Below are positions 21,601-33,600 of a stretch of 64,000 nt of DNA, in pieces. Within the stretch, counting starts at the first letter, position 1, and each line of letters opens with the position of its first letter. The DNA is from Pollenia angustigena (taxonomy: Eukaryota; Arthropoda; Insecta; Diptera; Polleniidae). The notes beneath the pieces were generated by a model. That model searched no databases and was not told the DNA's origin. It saw only the letters and a program-made list of their open reading frames with translations. The position numbers were made by a program, and so were the translations under genes. The stretch covers positions 231,693,803-231,757,802 of the forward strand of contig OV884059.1 of assembly GCA_930367215.1 (NCBI GenBank). The letters run 5' to 3'.

Positions 21601-24600
21601 ACAAGCAGATTTAGAGAAATTATATTCATCCCTGAGTTTCCTCATCATTATAGAACTGCCATCGGCAACCTATACTATTACATTTTGCGATTATATGCGT
21701 TATACGAATTTTACATTTGTTGTTAAATTCTCTGCAATGTGTGTGCACATGTACGTAATAAAAGAGCATACAAGAGAATAAAAGAGAAAAGAGAAAACGC
21801 GGCGCCCTGATTTTGCCGATGGCAGTTATAGAATGACAAATAGAACCAAAAGCATTAGCAAGATCAAGAGAAATAAGAACACAAAGATTCTTCTCATTGA
21901 TATTTTGACCGATATGCTCAGTAACATCAAGAATCATCAGCGTAGAACTAAAGCCATTGCGAAATGCATATTGGTTGTTACTAATATTCAAAAAAGTGGA
22001 ATCCAACATCTGCTGTTTCATATATGCTCAAGAGCTTTAGACAAAGCCGGAAGGATAGAAATTGGCCTAAGGTCTCCGGGTTCATTTACTACTCGTGTTT
22101 TTGGAATTGGAGTAATACGGGCAATCTTCCAAGCTTGCGGAAAAGTAGAAGTAGTTAAAATGGTATTAAATAGATTCGGTATATATCTAGACAAAAAGGG
22201 AAATACCATTTTAATAAAGCGAGCTGGAACATTGTCAATTCCTAACGCTTGAGACCGAAGTCAAGTATCAAGTGCATCAATAACTTCTAATTCTGAAACG
22301 CAATGAAATGAAAAACAATTAGGAGATTCAATAAAGTCATTAAATTCTAAATTTTCCAATATATCACTACCACTGCCAACAAAGAAATCATTCAATAAAT
22401 TGACATTTCCAAAAAAGTTTTCCGAATCAGAGTCTAAGCAGCCACGAAATATTTTAGAGAAATAATTCCTCTTACCCTTCCTAATAATAGTTTTTCCTCT
22501 ATTACGGTATCTACAATAAATTCTCCAGTTGGTTTCGGAGCGATTAGCCATATAGGAACGGTAAGCCAAATAACAAATAGACTTAGCAAACACAATTTGT
22601 TTAGAATTAATCCAATTAGACTCGTTTCTACAAACTTTCCTTTTGACTAAGGGAACAAACGTAAGAAGAGTATTAAAAACAGAAGTTAAAGACTCGCACA
22701 TTTCATTAACATTACCTAAAGGGAAGTCAGAAAAATCGTAGTTAGACAAAAAGGTAGATACTCCGTCCCAATTTATAGCATTAAAATCACGATATTCAAT
22801 AAATTCAACCATTTTATCAAACTTCACATCAAAAGAGGATAATATTAATGCATGGTGAGAAATGAAAGGACATTGGAATTGATAAGTATTTTTACAAGCG
22901 CCACGCCAAAACCAAATCGGGGATTCCCTGATTTTTACATAATGCATAAATGCTAGAAATAGTTTTACCCCCTTATTCATAAAAAGTATTTCAGTTTTAT
23001 TAAAGGTTAATTTAACAAATTTTCATATAAAATTCGTCTTATAAACCTGTTATAAGCATGGAATATTGTTTATGAATAAGGCCTTTAGTGTTTACGAGAA
23101 AAATAAGCGAAGTATAAATGTAAAAAGTAGTTTAATATTTTAAACCTTCAGAGCACAGGAAAGCAAAGTCCCATTGAGCTTAACTTTTTAAAATAGTTTT
23201 TTTTTGGCACAATCCTAGATGTGAGTACCACTAAAAATTGAGAACCGATTTTAAAAAACCACCCTAATGTACATACTATAAAAAAAAATTAAGAATATTT
23301 GTTTATGATTTTAGCTGGGAAAGTTTGGATTATCAGTTCTGCGAATGTGGAATTATAATAATTAATTAAATACATAAAACAAAAATCATCATAATTTTTT
23401 TATTACCTATTTAGCTACACCTTTAGCTACAGACTATTTGTCACCGCATAATTTTAAGAATAGTTCAGCCGTACCCAACACATCAAGCGATATTATCGCA
23501 GGGGAACATATACCTTATGCTGAATTAGAAGAAGGAAGCTACGATCTACTTTCAGCCGAAATTGTTGGCTTATCACTAATATCAAAATTTGATGAGAAAC
23601 ATCTACCAAAAGTCTCCGAACTGAAATGGCTAGTGTCGGACGATGATACGCCGCAAAAACTGTTACCCATGCCCGATTTAACAAGTTCTGCTAATCCAGA
23701 TGAGCATATGATACATTCGGCAACGCGTGGGACTAGATATTGGGCACCACCAAGGCAACAAATCATTTTTACCGATCACCCACCTCCAAAGTAAGTTGTA
23801 CTTGAAATAGGAACATAATTTTAATATTGATTAATTTATTTTGTAGTCGCAAAGAATTATTAAAGAAACAAAATTATCGCTGTGCAGGTTGCGGAATGCG
23901 TGTTTCACCTCAATATGTGCAAAGTTTTCGTTATTGCACTTATTTAGGTAAATACCACTGTACTGGTTGTCACCGAAATCAAATTTCTGCTACACCAGCC
24001 AAGATATTGCAAGCGTAAGTCTTTTAAAACTTAACAAAAAGGTGTGTACTTTATTATATTAAAATCTATTTATTAATTTTTAGCTGGGATTTTAAGTGTT
24101 ATCCGGTTAGTGTCTTTGCATATCGTCTGTTGGAACAAATGTATGCTTATCCTCTATTCTATGTGCCCGATTTAAATCCTGCCTTATATATTCGTAGTAA
24201 ATCGCTGCTCATTGCTCGTAATAAACGTTTACAACTCAAATTTGTTAAAGACTTTATACGCATGTGTCGTTTTGCTTTGCATGAACAGAGGTATTTCGAA
24301 ACGGTTCCTGATTATATAACGGCTGATATTGACAACTGGTCTATGTCTGATTTTATTGATGCACGCACTAAATGTTTGCACCGGTCCATAGACGAGTTGA
24401 TAAATCAATGCGAAAATCATATATTTAATTGTGTGGTGAGTTTACTGTTACATGTACATATACATAAAACAAATATCATATCGAGCCCTTATAGCAAAAA
24501 TGATATAACCAACAAAACTAAAATTTTACAGTAGAAGGTTTTTTTTTTAAATATTTTTGCTTTAAGTCTAGGGTTTCGTTTGAAATTGCTTTTGCTCTTA

Positions 24601-27600
24601 TTTCGTAACGGTAATTCCCAGAGATATGAGATTAAGAGATTATCGATTTTCATCAAAAAACAAAAATCTAATGCTATGTTTATACGACGTTATAAACCAT
24701 TCGTTTCGCTCTTTGAAACTAGTTTGCCAAACATGCTGTTGATACGATTCATTCTTGTTTAATTTTGACAATTTTTTTTTGTGTTGTTAGTGTGATTTTT
24801 TTTTTTAAATAGATAAAAAAGTAAATAAAACTTAAACATATATTATCTAATGCTTTTATTAATATTATTATGTTATTATTATCACTTTATTTTATAAAAC
24901 ATTAATTTTTATTTAGTTTTTTTCTTTGTTTTGATTTTTTGATAACTAGTTCAGATAAACTAACGATAAATGTTATCAAAATTGGAGATGATAGTAAATT
25001 TTTCCTGTTTCGTAGCCTGTTTCAAAATGAAACGACCTGTTTCGCTCTCAAAATTTTGTATGGGGAAACAAGCCGTTTCAATCATGTTTGGGGCGCGAAA
25101 CAGGAATTAGAGAGCGAAACACGAATACTGCTGTCCGTGTAAACATGGTATAAAATGTTGTTGTTGGTTACATAATTTTTGCTATTATGCCCGATATGTA
25201 CACTAGTGTTATAACTTTTTTTTGCCAAAATTTCTTGAGCGCAGCATTCCCGTACAGAATACAATTTTTAAAACTTTCAAGAATCTTATTAAGCTTATCA
25301 CTATTAGGACGTTTTAAATTTTTTTGATAACGCATTTTGCATAAATTTTTTAACTGTTGCTATATTATGCAATTTTAGTATTTAAATTTTTTTTAATATT
25401 TTTAGCTTAATTCATATGTGAGACAATTCTGCAGAAATTTTATAATATATATCCCCTTTATGAACTAACAATAATTAATCAAATCTTAATCTAATTCTAA
25501 AGCCTTTGTCCTGTCAATGCCGGACGAAAATTCCCGTAATCACGGTTCCCTTTACATATGTGGGTGTTTAGCGCTCTTCTGATCGGATAAGTGCTGCAGT
25601 ATCTCTTTTCCTTAAGCGAGTGTGGCCGCCATTATTTAAAATATTTCGAGCTAGTGAATTTGGGGCTATTTAAGCCTTTCTAAGTATTTAATTTAATACT
25701 TTGTGATCATAGTTTTTGCTAATGGTACATTGAGGCCTGTGAATGTACGAGTTTTTTACATATTCGAAGAATTTTATTTTGGCGCCTTTAGATTATTAGT
25801 CCAACACACAAAAAAAAAATTTGCTATCAAGAATGCTCCCGGTCCCGGCTGTTATCGGACCTCGATTTTCGATAACCGAGTCTTTTTGCTTACCCCTCTT
25901 TCTTCTCGACATCGTTCGCCTCATGTAAATTAAGTGTATGGATATAAAAGGCAACATAAGAAATATGAAAATAGCGCAACGATTCATACACAAGTACATA
26001 AATAGCTTAAAATATTAAAGTGATACATACATAGAACTTAACATCTAATGAAATGTACTTAGGCAATGACTCAAAATACATTAGAAAAAATAACCTGTCA
26101 TCATAATTAACACAATATTGTTACAATTCGGCCATGCTGACCCTGAGATCACCAGATCTCATACCCTTTACAAGGACTTGTACTCTCCCGAGCCACGGGC
26201 GTATATTGGAAACCGGCTAAACAACTATAAGCCTATAAGGTGTGCGCGACTGTTGAAATTCCTCCACGTCTTCGATAGCATACCGACCTTTATATTTGAA
26301 AATTAAGTTGCGTGATACACCTATCGTTGAGTCGAAGTTCATCACAATCACGTAATCACCGTCTTTATACACTGTCGGGGTCTTCCTCCTTTTATGAAAA
26401 TAACCCTGATCATACGCCTGAACTTTTCTCTGCATCTCGGCCGCAGTCGCCCTTATCGTACCAAAGTCCATCCGTACCCTAGTATTATTCACCTCAACCA
26501 AACATTCGCTCAAAAAATCTATCGCCTTACCACGTTACCCTACACCAAACAACGTCACACTAGGGTGCTGTCCGATTGACCTGTACAAGATGGTATTAAG
26601 TATATACTCAACACAATCAAGTACCGTGTCCCAAAATATGCCCTTTTCCGGAACCAGTAATTTCGCCAACATAGGCCTAATGGACCTATTTACTCTTTGC
26701 ACTAACCCATTAGCCTGGGGTGATCCCGTTGCGACCAAAATATGTCTGACATTACTATCGTTCAAAGAATCCCCCGAGTTAAAATAGCACCCACGATTAC
26801 TTACTATACATCTAGGCCGGCTATAAGATTTAAAGTAATCCCTCAGGGAAACAGTAGCCTTCTTTGAACTTGTTGTCCTCTACGGATAGAGTCTAACAAA
26901 CTTAGTGCAAGCATCGGTTATAATAGAATATGTTGCGATCAACATGCATAACATCAAACGGGATCCCGGGTTTGGGTATACTATGTAAAACCCCTTATTT
27001 CCTGCCATGGCTAGAAGAATATGCGAAACAATTCACACAATTGTCCACGTGCCTAATACCTTCGCCCTTACCTTAGCAAACCAATAACTCTTTAAAATTA
27101 GCTCAGTCATGATACTTGTACAACATATGAACCTCCACCTCCTCAGAGACATAAAGCAATAAGTTACCGCTGTTATCTTTCCTAAACAATACGCCATTTC
27201 GCATCTCATCAAACCCGTGTACAGACTTTTCCAGCTTACTCTTCAATTCCCTTAACCTCTGGTCCCTATTCTGGCAAATAATTTAATTCTCCTCGAACGT
27301 GTTCGAACGGATCACCAATACACTAGTGCATCTGCTTTGCGCATCAACGTGCTGCAATCGGTTACATGGCTTATGCTCCAATTCGCACTCAAAATGCTGA
27401 AGTCCGTAACAATTTTAAACTTTTTACCCATCAAATATATTCTGAATCTTTTCATATCATAGCTTCGACTTTGCGTGCGTAGTTCTCTTTGAAAAATACA
27501 ATATGTGGTGTGCTTTGCCATCCCCCTTATTTTGAAACAAAACAGCCTCAAAACCTGTAGAACTCGCAGCACAGTGGAGTTCGGTTTCCTGGAGTCATAT

Positions 27601-30600
27601 AGTGCCAGATTCCACCAGTTTATTCTTGAGGTCATACAAAGGCTAACCCAACACCGTAAAATCCACACATGTCGGCCCATTATCGAACAACTTAAATCTT
27701 TTTGAAATTTTATTTTTAATTTCCTTTAGGTCTCCTATATCACTGCTGGCAATTAATATGTCGTCGACATATACCGCAATTAAATTAAATTTACCATCCT
27801 TGTGCTTGCTATATAGGCATGGTTCACTTTCACAAGGCTTAAAACCAATATCTCTAATTGCTGCATCTAGGGTTGTATTCCAAGCACGACCTGACTGTTT
27901 AAGTCCATAAATAGCTTTGTTTAAACGTAAAACTTTACCTGAATTGCTTTCATCTACGAATCCGTCGGGTTGTTTCATAAAACCTCTTCATCTAATTGGC
28001 TATTTAAATATGCTGTTGATACGTCTATATGATGTAAATGGAGTTTTCTTTCAGCAGCCAATGCAAAAACCATACGTATGGTGGAATATCTTACGACCGG
28101 TGAAAACGTTTCACTGTAGTTGACACCGAATTCTTGGCCACAGCCCTTTGCAACTAGGCGTGCTTTAAAACGTTCTATATTACCATATTCATTCTCTTTA
28201 ATATTAAAGACCCATCGACTACCTATTGCTTTCTTACCCGTTGGTAAATCAACTAATGACAAGGTATTATTTTCCTTTAGTGTGGAATATTCATTAACCA
28301 TGGCATCTTTCCATTTACTAGAATATTTACTGCCAATTACTTCTTTATATGACTGAGGTACTTCGATTTTATAATGGTCTGCACCTGTGAAATTAAGATT
28401 GTTGTGTACCTTTTTAGGATGACCAACATTACCTGTACGAATCACTCTCGGTCTACCACGACATTTAGGTTTAGAAATATCACTTTGAGGCTGTTGAATT
28501 TCTTCCACTTCTTCTAATTCTTCTTCTCTCTTATTTTCAAAACCTAAGAAACCAACTTCAGAACTGGATTCATATTCTTCATCATCATCCATAGAATCGG
28601 CATCGCCACTTTCAGCTTCATCCGTCGCCTTTTCGTTAGCACAAGATGTAGTAATCAAATCCGGAATATAAGAAAAATCGATGACTTCAGCTCTCGTTTC
28701 ATTTTGAAAAATTTCTCGGTAAAAATAACATCTCGTTTTTCAACAACCTGTTGTAATAATAATAACCTGTGTGTAATAATAATAATCAAACAATCTGTAA
28801 GCTTTAGCAGTTAAGGAATATCCAACAAATATGTACTACTTGCCTTTAGCTCAAAACTTTATTGACTCTGTCTTGTTCAGTGCCACACCAAAAATACGAA
28901 TACATTTGGCTTTCTACCGCACCAAATTTCATATGGAGTCTTATCTTTCAATATTTTAGTGATTGATCTGTTTCGGGTGTATACAGCAGTATTTGCAGCT
29001 TCGGCCCACAATGCCTCATCAACGCCTGCTTGGACAATCATACAACGGGCCATTTCAAATATTGTTCTATTGGCTCTTTCCGCCACATCATTTTGCTTCG
29101 GGGTGTATGGAACCGTTACACCATTCTCTTGCCAAAATTTTAAAATTGAGAACTTATGTATTCTCCGCCATTATCACTTCGTATGGCCTTTATTTTTCGT
29201 TCACATTCATATTCAACCAGAGATTTAAATATCTTAAACTTCTCTAAAACTTCACTGTTTTTCTTCATAAAGAACACAAATGTTCGTCTAGAGTGATCAT
29301 CAATGAATCAATTTTGCAAAATGTTGTGTTTTCACCTATACGGAGACTTAGTAGCTTTTTGTAAAGACTGACTTTACGAAGGGGACCACTTGGTTTGTAA
29401 ACACCGGCAAGTTTCTTCCATGCTTCATGGGCTGACTTACAATTTTTCACGTAGTTTAACTGTGATGACTTTACCGATTGCATTATAGTGGCGAGTGCTT
29501 TTTCATCCTTCTGCTGCCACACATCAACCTTCTTGGCATCTACCGGCTTAACAATTTTCCCATTTGCAATTGACCATAATTCGGAGTGTACCAATATACA
29601 TTGCATTTGCAAGCACCACGTGTCGTAATTGGTATTATCCAATTTATCAATTTGGTACACTGAAGAACTCATCATTATGTTAACTTATCTCAAAATTATT
29701 CGCGACGTACGCTTAATAAAAATGTCCACTTTTCTTTTTTTTTTTTTTATAAAATTTTTTAAATTTAAAAACAGTTTAGCGCTGTGCCCATAACCTGTTT
29801 TTAAACGTTTATTAGAAAAGAAAAAAGTAGTATATATACAAAAAGTTAAGACAGAAGCTTATTTAAAATTAAGGATATTAGCATAAAGAGTAATGCGAAA
29901 AACATGCAGAGTTGTATTCTGGGGATAAAATCCAACAGTTTTGTGATACAAACTGTCAAATGTTGTATAGTAAACAAGGTTATTTGTCTTCATCTTTTGT
30001 CTCTTTTCAACCCCTTTGCTGTTTGACAGTTCGTATCACAAAACAACAATAAAAAGCACTGTTGTTTGTTTTATTGTACAATTGTTGAGTACGTTGTACT
30101 GATCAGAATGTACTAATAAAGTGACCTCACAAGTGCAGCTGTTTGCAGTGATTTTCTTCGTGTGTGACGTTTGTCCTAATTTTTTTTGTTTATTTACTTT
30201 TTTTATAAGGCATTCTGACACTTGCCGTCTCAATTCTAGCAACAAAGTGCCTGTTTTTTTTTTTATTGTTTCATTGTTGTAGTACTGAGGTCACTTTGTT
30301 AATATATTTTGGTACTGATATTGATAGTACCCCCTGCAACGTCGGCACAGCGTCGTGGTGATTGTCTTTTTCTACCTGTGCATCTTCAAATCGGCAGTCT
30401 TCTTCCTTACCAAAACGATCGGTGAAGCATATTCCAATTCACTCGGCTTAATTTTGTTATGTAGCCATTGTCCAATCGATGAGCCAACGACGACTATAAA
30501 TGAGCCGTATACACCCGTATGACTTTCCTTAATTTTTTTAGTTTTTGTATTTGTACCTATGTGTGTTTGCGTTTCATTTCAAATTTTGTTCGTACTACAA

Positions 30601-33600
30601 AACTGCTGATTACATCAGAACAATGATTTCTTACTTTTTTTGTATTTGTTCTGTACCAAAGCATTCATTGACGAACGAAGCTAAACGACGTTATAGACAC
30701 TGTTGCCAATTTTTTTTAACAATTCCCGCCAAATCGGACTTCAAAACTGCTAAATATTCAATTAGCGGGAATTTTTTTTAATAATACCGCTAAAACCTAA
30801 ACATTTTAAAACGATTTATATATATCTAGATTTAGGTTGTTTTTCAAAGGCATAAGACTCTTAAAATACGTTACATACTTAGGTTTTCAACTTCCTTCCC
30901 TAGCTATTTTATTCCAAAAAAAAAGCTATAGGCTGTGCCGAATCTTTGATACGGTTTTACGCGTCGGACCATAAATAACGGGTAAATGGATCTTAACGAA
31001 AGTTGAGAGTGTGATTTATAGTCATATAAAAATGTAAAGTACCAAAATATATTATTTGTTACGGTTTTATGCATACTTAGCTGTTTTTCGAGAGCGGGCT
31101 TTATATTGGGCCTTTCGTTTATTATGGACCGATCGTCACGAAATTTAACAGAATGAGTTTTAGTCATTTATAACGAATTTGTACAACATCTTTTATTAAT
31201 ATATGCATTGGGGCACTATTGCTAGTTTTTGTAACAAAATGATAAATTTTTAGGGTGGTTGCTTCACATTTTTATTCATAACTCTTTACCTACTAAACAG
31301 ATTTTGCAAGATTTCAATCAATGTCAATAGGAAAACAAAAAAACAATTTGATAACAATATTAATCTTGAATACATATACTTTATGGGGTCTTAGATGAAT
31401 AATACAAAAGTTAATGAACTATATTGCTTGGGATCTATCGAAACAATTAGATGAATACGTTACCTTTTGTTTAAAAAGCTTAAAGTTGTGAATTATCACA
31501 TACAGCCCTAACAAAATACTAACTGAAAATCGAAAAATGTTACAAACAATCTTCAGTTCACTTAAACTACAAAAGTAAGTTAAACCGTAAACACAAACAA
31601 GCAGTTAAAGCCAGAAAAACAACAAAAGCTTAATAAAAAAAGCTATAAAATCTGTAAATTCAAAATTTAAGAAAGGTTTTTGCAGCGAAAATTTCCCGCT
31701 TACCGCTAAAATGTATTTTTTTCCTGCGATTGACATTTCAAAAACACTAGATTTAGCGGGAAAATCTCTAAATTTATAACAATGGTTATAAATGGCAAAG
31801 CCATTTACTCTGCGCATAATTTAAAACCAGCAGCGAATGTGTGTGGCTGAGCAAGTTTGATTGTATGAACGCAAGAGCTGTTCTCTGATACGGGTTTTGG
31901 TTTTGACGCGCAAAACCGTTAATCGGTTAACCGATTAATTACTACCGGATTAACTAATCGGTTAATTTCAAATTAGTTTTTTCGATTAACGAATAAAATT
32001 TTCAATATTTTGTAGTATTATAACATATTTTTTTGTATTTTTAATTATTGGTTTCGTCTCATATAAAAAATGTATATGTTTAGAAAATATTTTTTCATAC
32101 AAACAAAGAAGGGGTTCAGTGATCTTGATTTAAACCCATTTTCCGCCGACCGGTGACTAAAATTAGAATGTTTTTCAATGTTTTTATATCTCCAACATCG
32201 ATCAACAAGAATGTGGCGAAAAATGGGTTAAATGTTTGATTGGCAGCACCTTTTTTTGTTTCACGTACTTTTTATATGTATGTGTTTAGTTATTTGTTTC
32301 TTCTCGTATCTTCTCATATCCGTCTTTTAACAGAATTAACCGAAACAATTAGATGTGTTAAAAATTTTCAAAATCGCTAATGGCATAATGGAGTATTTTA
32401 TATGTTTAGAGAAACCCTGGTAAATGACTGAGAAATTAGATATTCATCTACGATAAGTGAATGAATTTTTTCCAAGTCAAGTTTTGTCAAAACTAAAGAA
32501 AAGAATTTGGGGCCCTATGCTCCTTATAGGATCTTCGGGAACATCTATATATATAAAAATGAAAAATGTTTGTATGTGTGTTTGTTTGTTTGTTTGTTGG
32601 CTTATAGACTCCGAAACTACTGAACCGATTTTCCTGAAATTTTTACAGTAACATCACGTCAGCCCTAAAAATAAAATAGGCTACTTATTTTTTCGATAGG
32701 GGCAGGGGAATTGGTACCCCCCATAGAATGCCAATATTAATTATCGCATATCTTAAGAGCCGCTGGACGCATTTTGCTGAACTTTTGTAGTAGGATCTTC
32801 TGAGCCCCGAAATTGAAATAAAATAGCAGCGGGGGTATTGGAATCCCCCATAGGACACCAATGTTTAACATCGCATATCTTAAGAACTGTAATAGTGAGA
32901 ATGTTCAAACTTTCTAGAAGTCACTCTTATGGTATACTACACTTTTGAAAATAAAAATAAAGCGGGTAGGCGCAGGGGGGAAATACCTCTCATAGGATGC
33001 ATACATTAAATATCGCTCAACTGAAGAACTATTAAAGGGAGAGCCTTCAAACGTGGTTAAAGCTACTATTATAGTAAACTATAAATTTCAATATAAAAAT
33101 GGGCGGGAGAGACAGGGGAGGAGCAGTACCCCTCATAGATAGAAATATTAATAAGAGCCATTGTACGCATTTTGTTCAACTTTTGGTAGTATGATCTTCT
33201 GAGCCCCGAAATTGAAATAAAGTAGCAGCGGGGGAAGTGGTTTTCCCCATAGGACGCCAATGTTTAATATCGCATATCTTAAGAACTGTTATAGTGAGAA
33301 TGTTCAAACTTTGTAGAAGTCACTCATATGGTATACTACACTATTGAAAATAAAAATAAAGCGGATAGGCGCAGGGGGGGAAATACCTCCCATAGGATCC
33401 ATACATTAAATATCGCTCAACTGAAGAACTATTAAAGGGAGGGTCTTCAAACGAAGTTAAAACTACTATTATGGCAAACTTTAAATTTCAATATAGTAAT
33501 GGGCGGGGTAGACAGAGGAGGAGCAGTTCCCCTCATAGATAGAAATGTAATGAAGAGCCGCTGCAAGCAATTTGTTGAACTTTTGGTAGTAGGATCTTCT

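Larger units (their letters stand above)
20162..22970 (-). mobile_element. 5'-truncated non-LTR retrotransposon (LINE)
   Basis: On minus, the 3' end is at about 20162 with an A-rich tail (AAATAAATGAATCAATAAATAA then A8-9). The RT ORF runs up to the MITE at 22971. The RT body has PIPKT, LRPISILPALSK, a GIPQGSVLGPLLFMLYIN motif (about 21460-21515) and the catalytic FADD near 21405-21420. The endonuclease and ORF1 are missing. Apart from two MITE insertions, one stop (about 22260) and one frameshift (about 22020), the RT frame is well kept. Style suggests a Jockey/CR1/LOA-like LINE; the exact clade is unresolved. Confidence 0.82.
20423..22970 (-). pseudogene. LINE reverse transcriptase ORF, interrupted
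   Basis: It runs from the truncated N-terminal side at 22970 to the stop near 20425. Segments on minus are 22261-22980, 22018-22209, 21826-22021, 21060-21647 and 20423-20845. Removing each MITE together with one copy of its target duplication puts the flanking RT codons back in one frame. The last 55 residues (FIVRIARLWNFLP, ILDFLNNL) match the fragment at 11517-11687. RT would copy the element RNA at the target site. Confidence 0.8.
15910..23267. mobile_element. Outer inverted-end element (TTAGGGTGGTT) filling Rubicon intron 1
   Basis: TTAGGGTGGTT at 15910-15920 is mirrored by AACCACCCTAA at 23257-23267. The similarity continues inward for about 140 bp with gaps: AGTTTAAGCTCAAACGGACAAAG on the left matches, in reverse complement, AGTTAAGCTCAATGGGACTTTG on the right. 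The two ends therefore look like decayed TIRs of one element whose interior was later loaded with other elements. No transposase was recognised between them. Confidence 0.5.
27660..29937 (-). mobile_element. copia-2, truncated and internally deleted Ty1/copia element
   Basis: On minus from the 5' LTR (29796-29937) through PBS, gag and integrase into RT, ending abruptly at about 27660 where gypsy sequence begins. RNase H and 3' LTR are gone. Between gag and integrase about 1 kb of expected sequence (zinc knuckle, protease, integrase N-terminus) is missing at about 29310. It is related to copia-1 (similar Gag domain, same primer site) but a different family. Confidence 0.85.
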
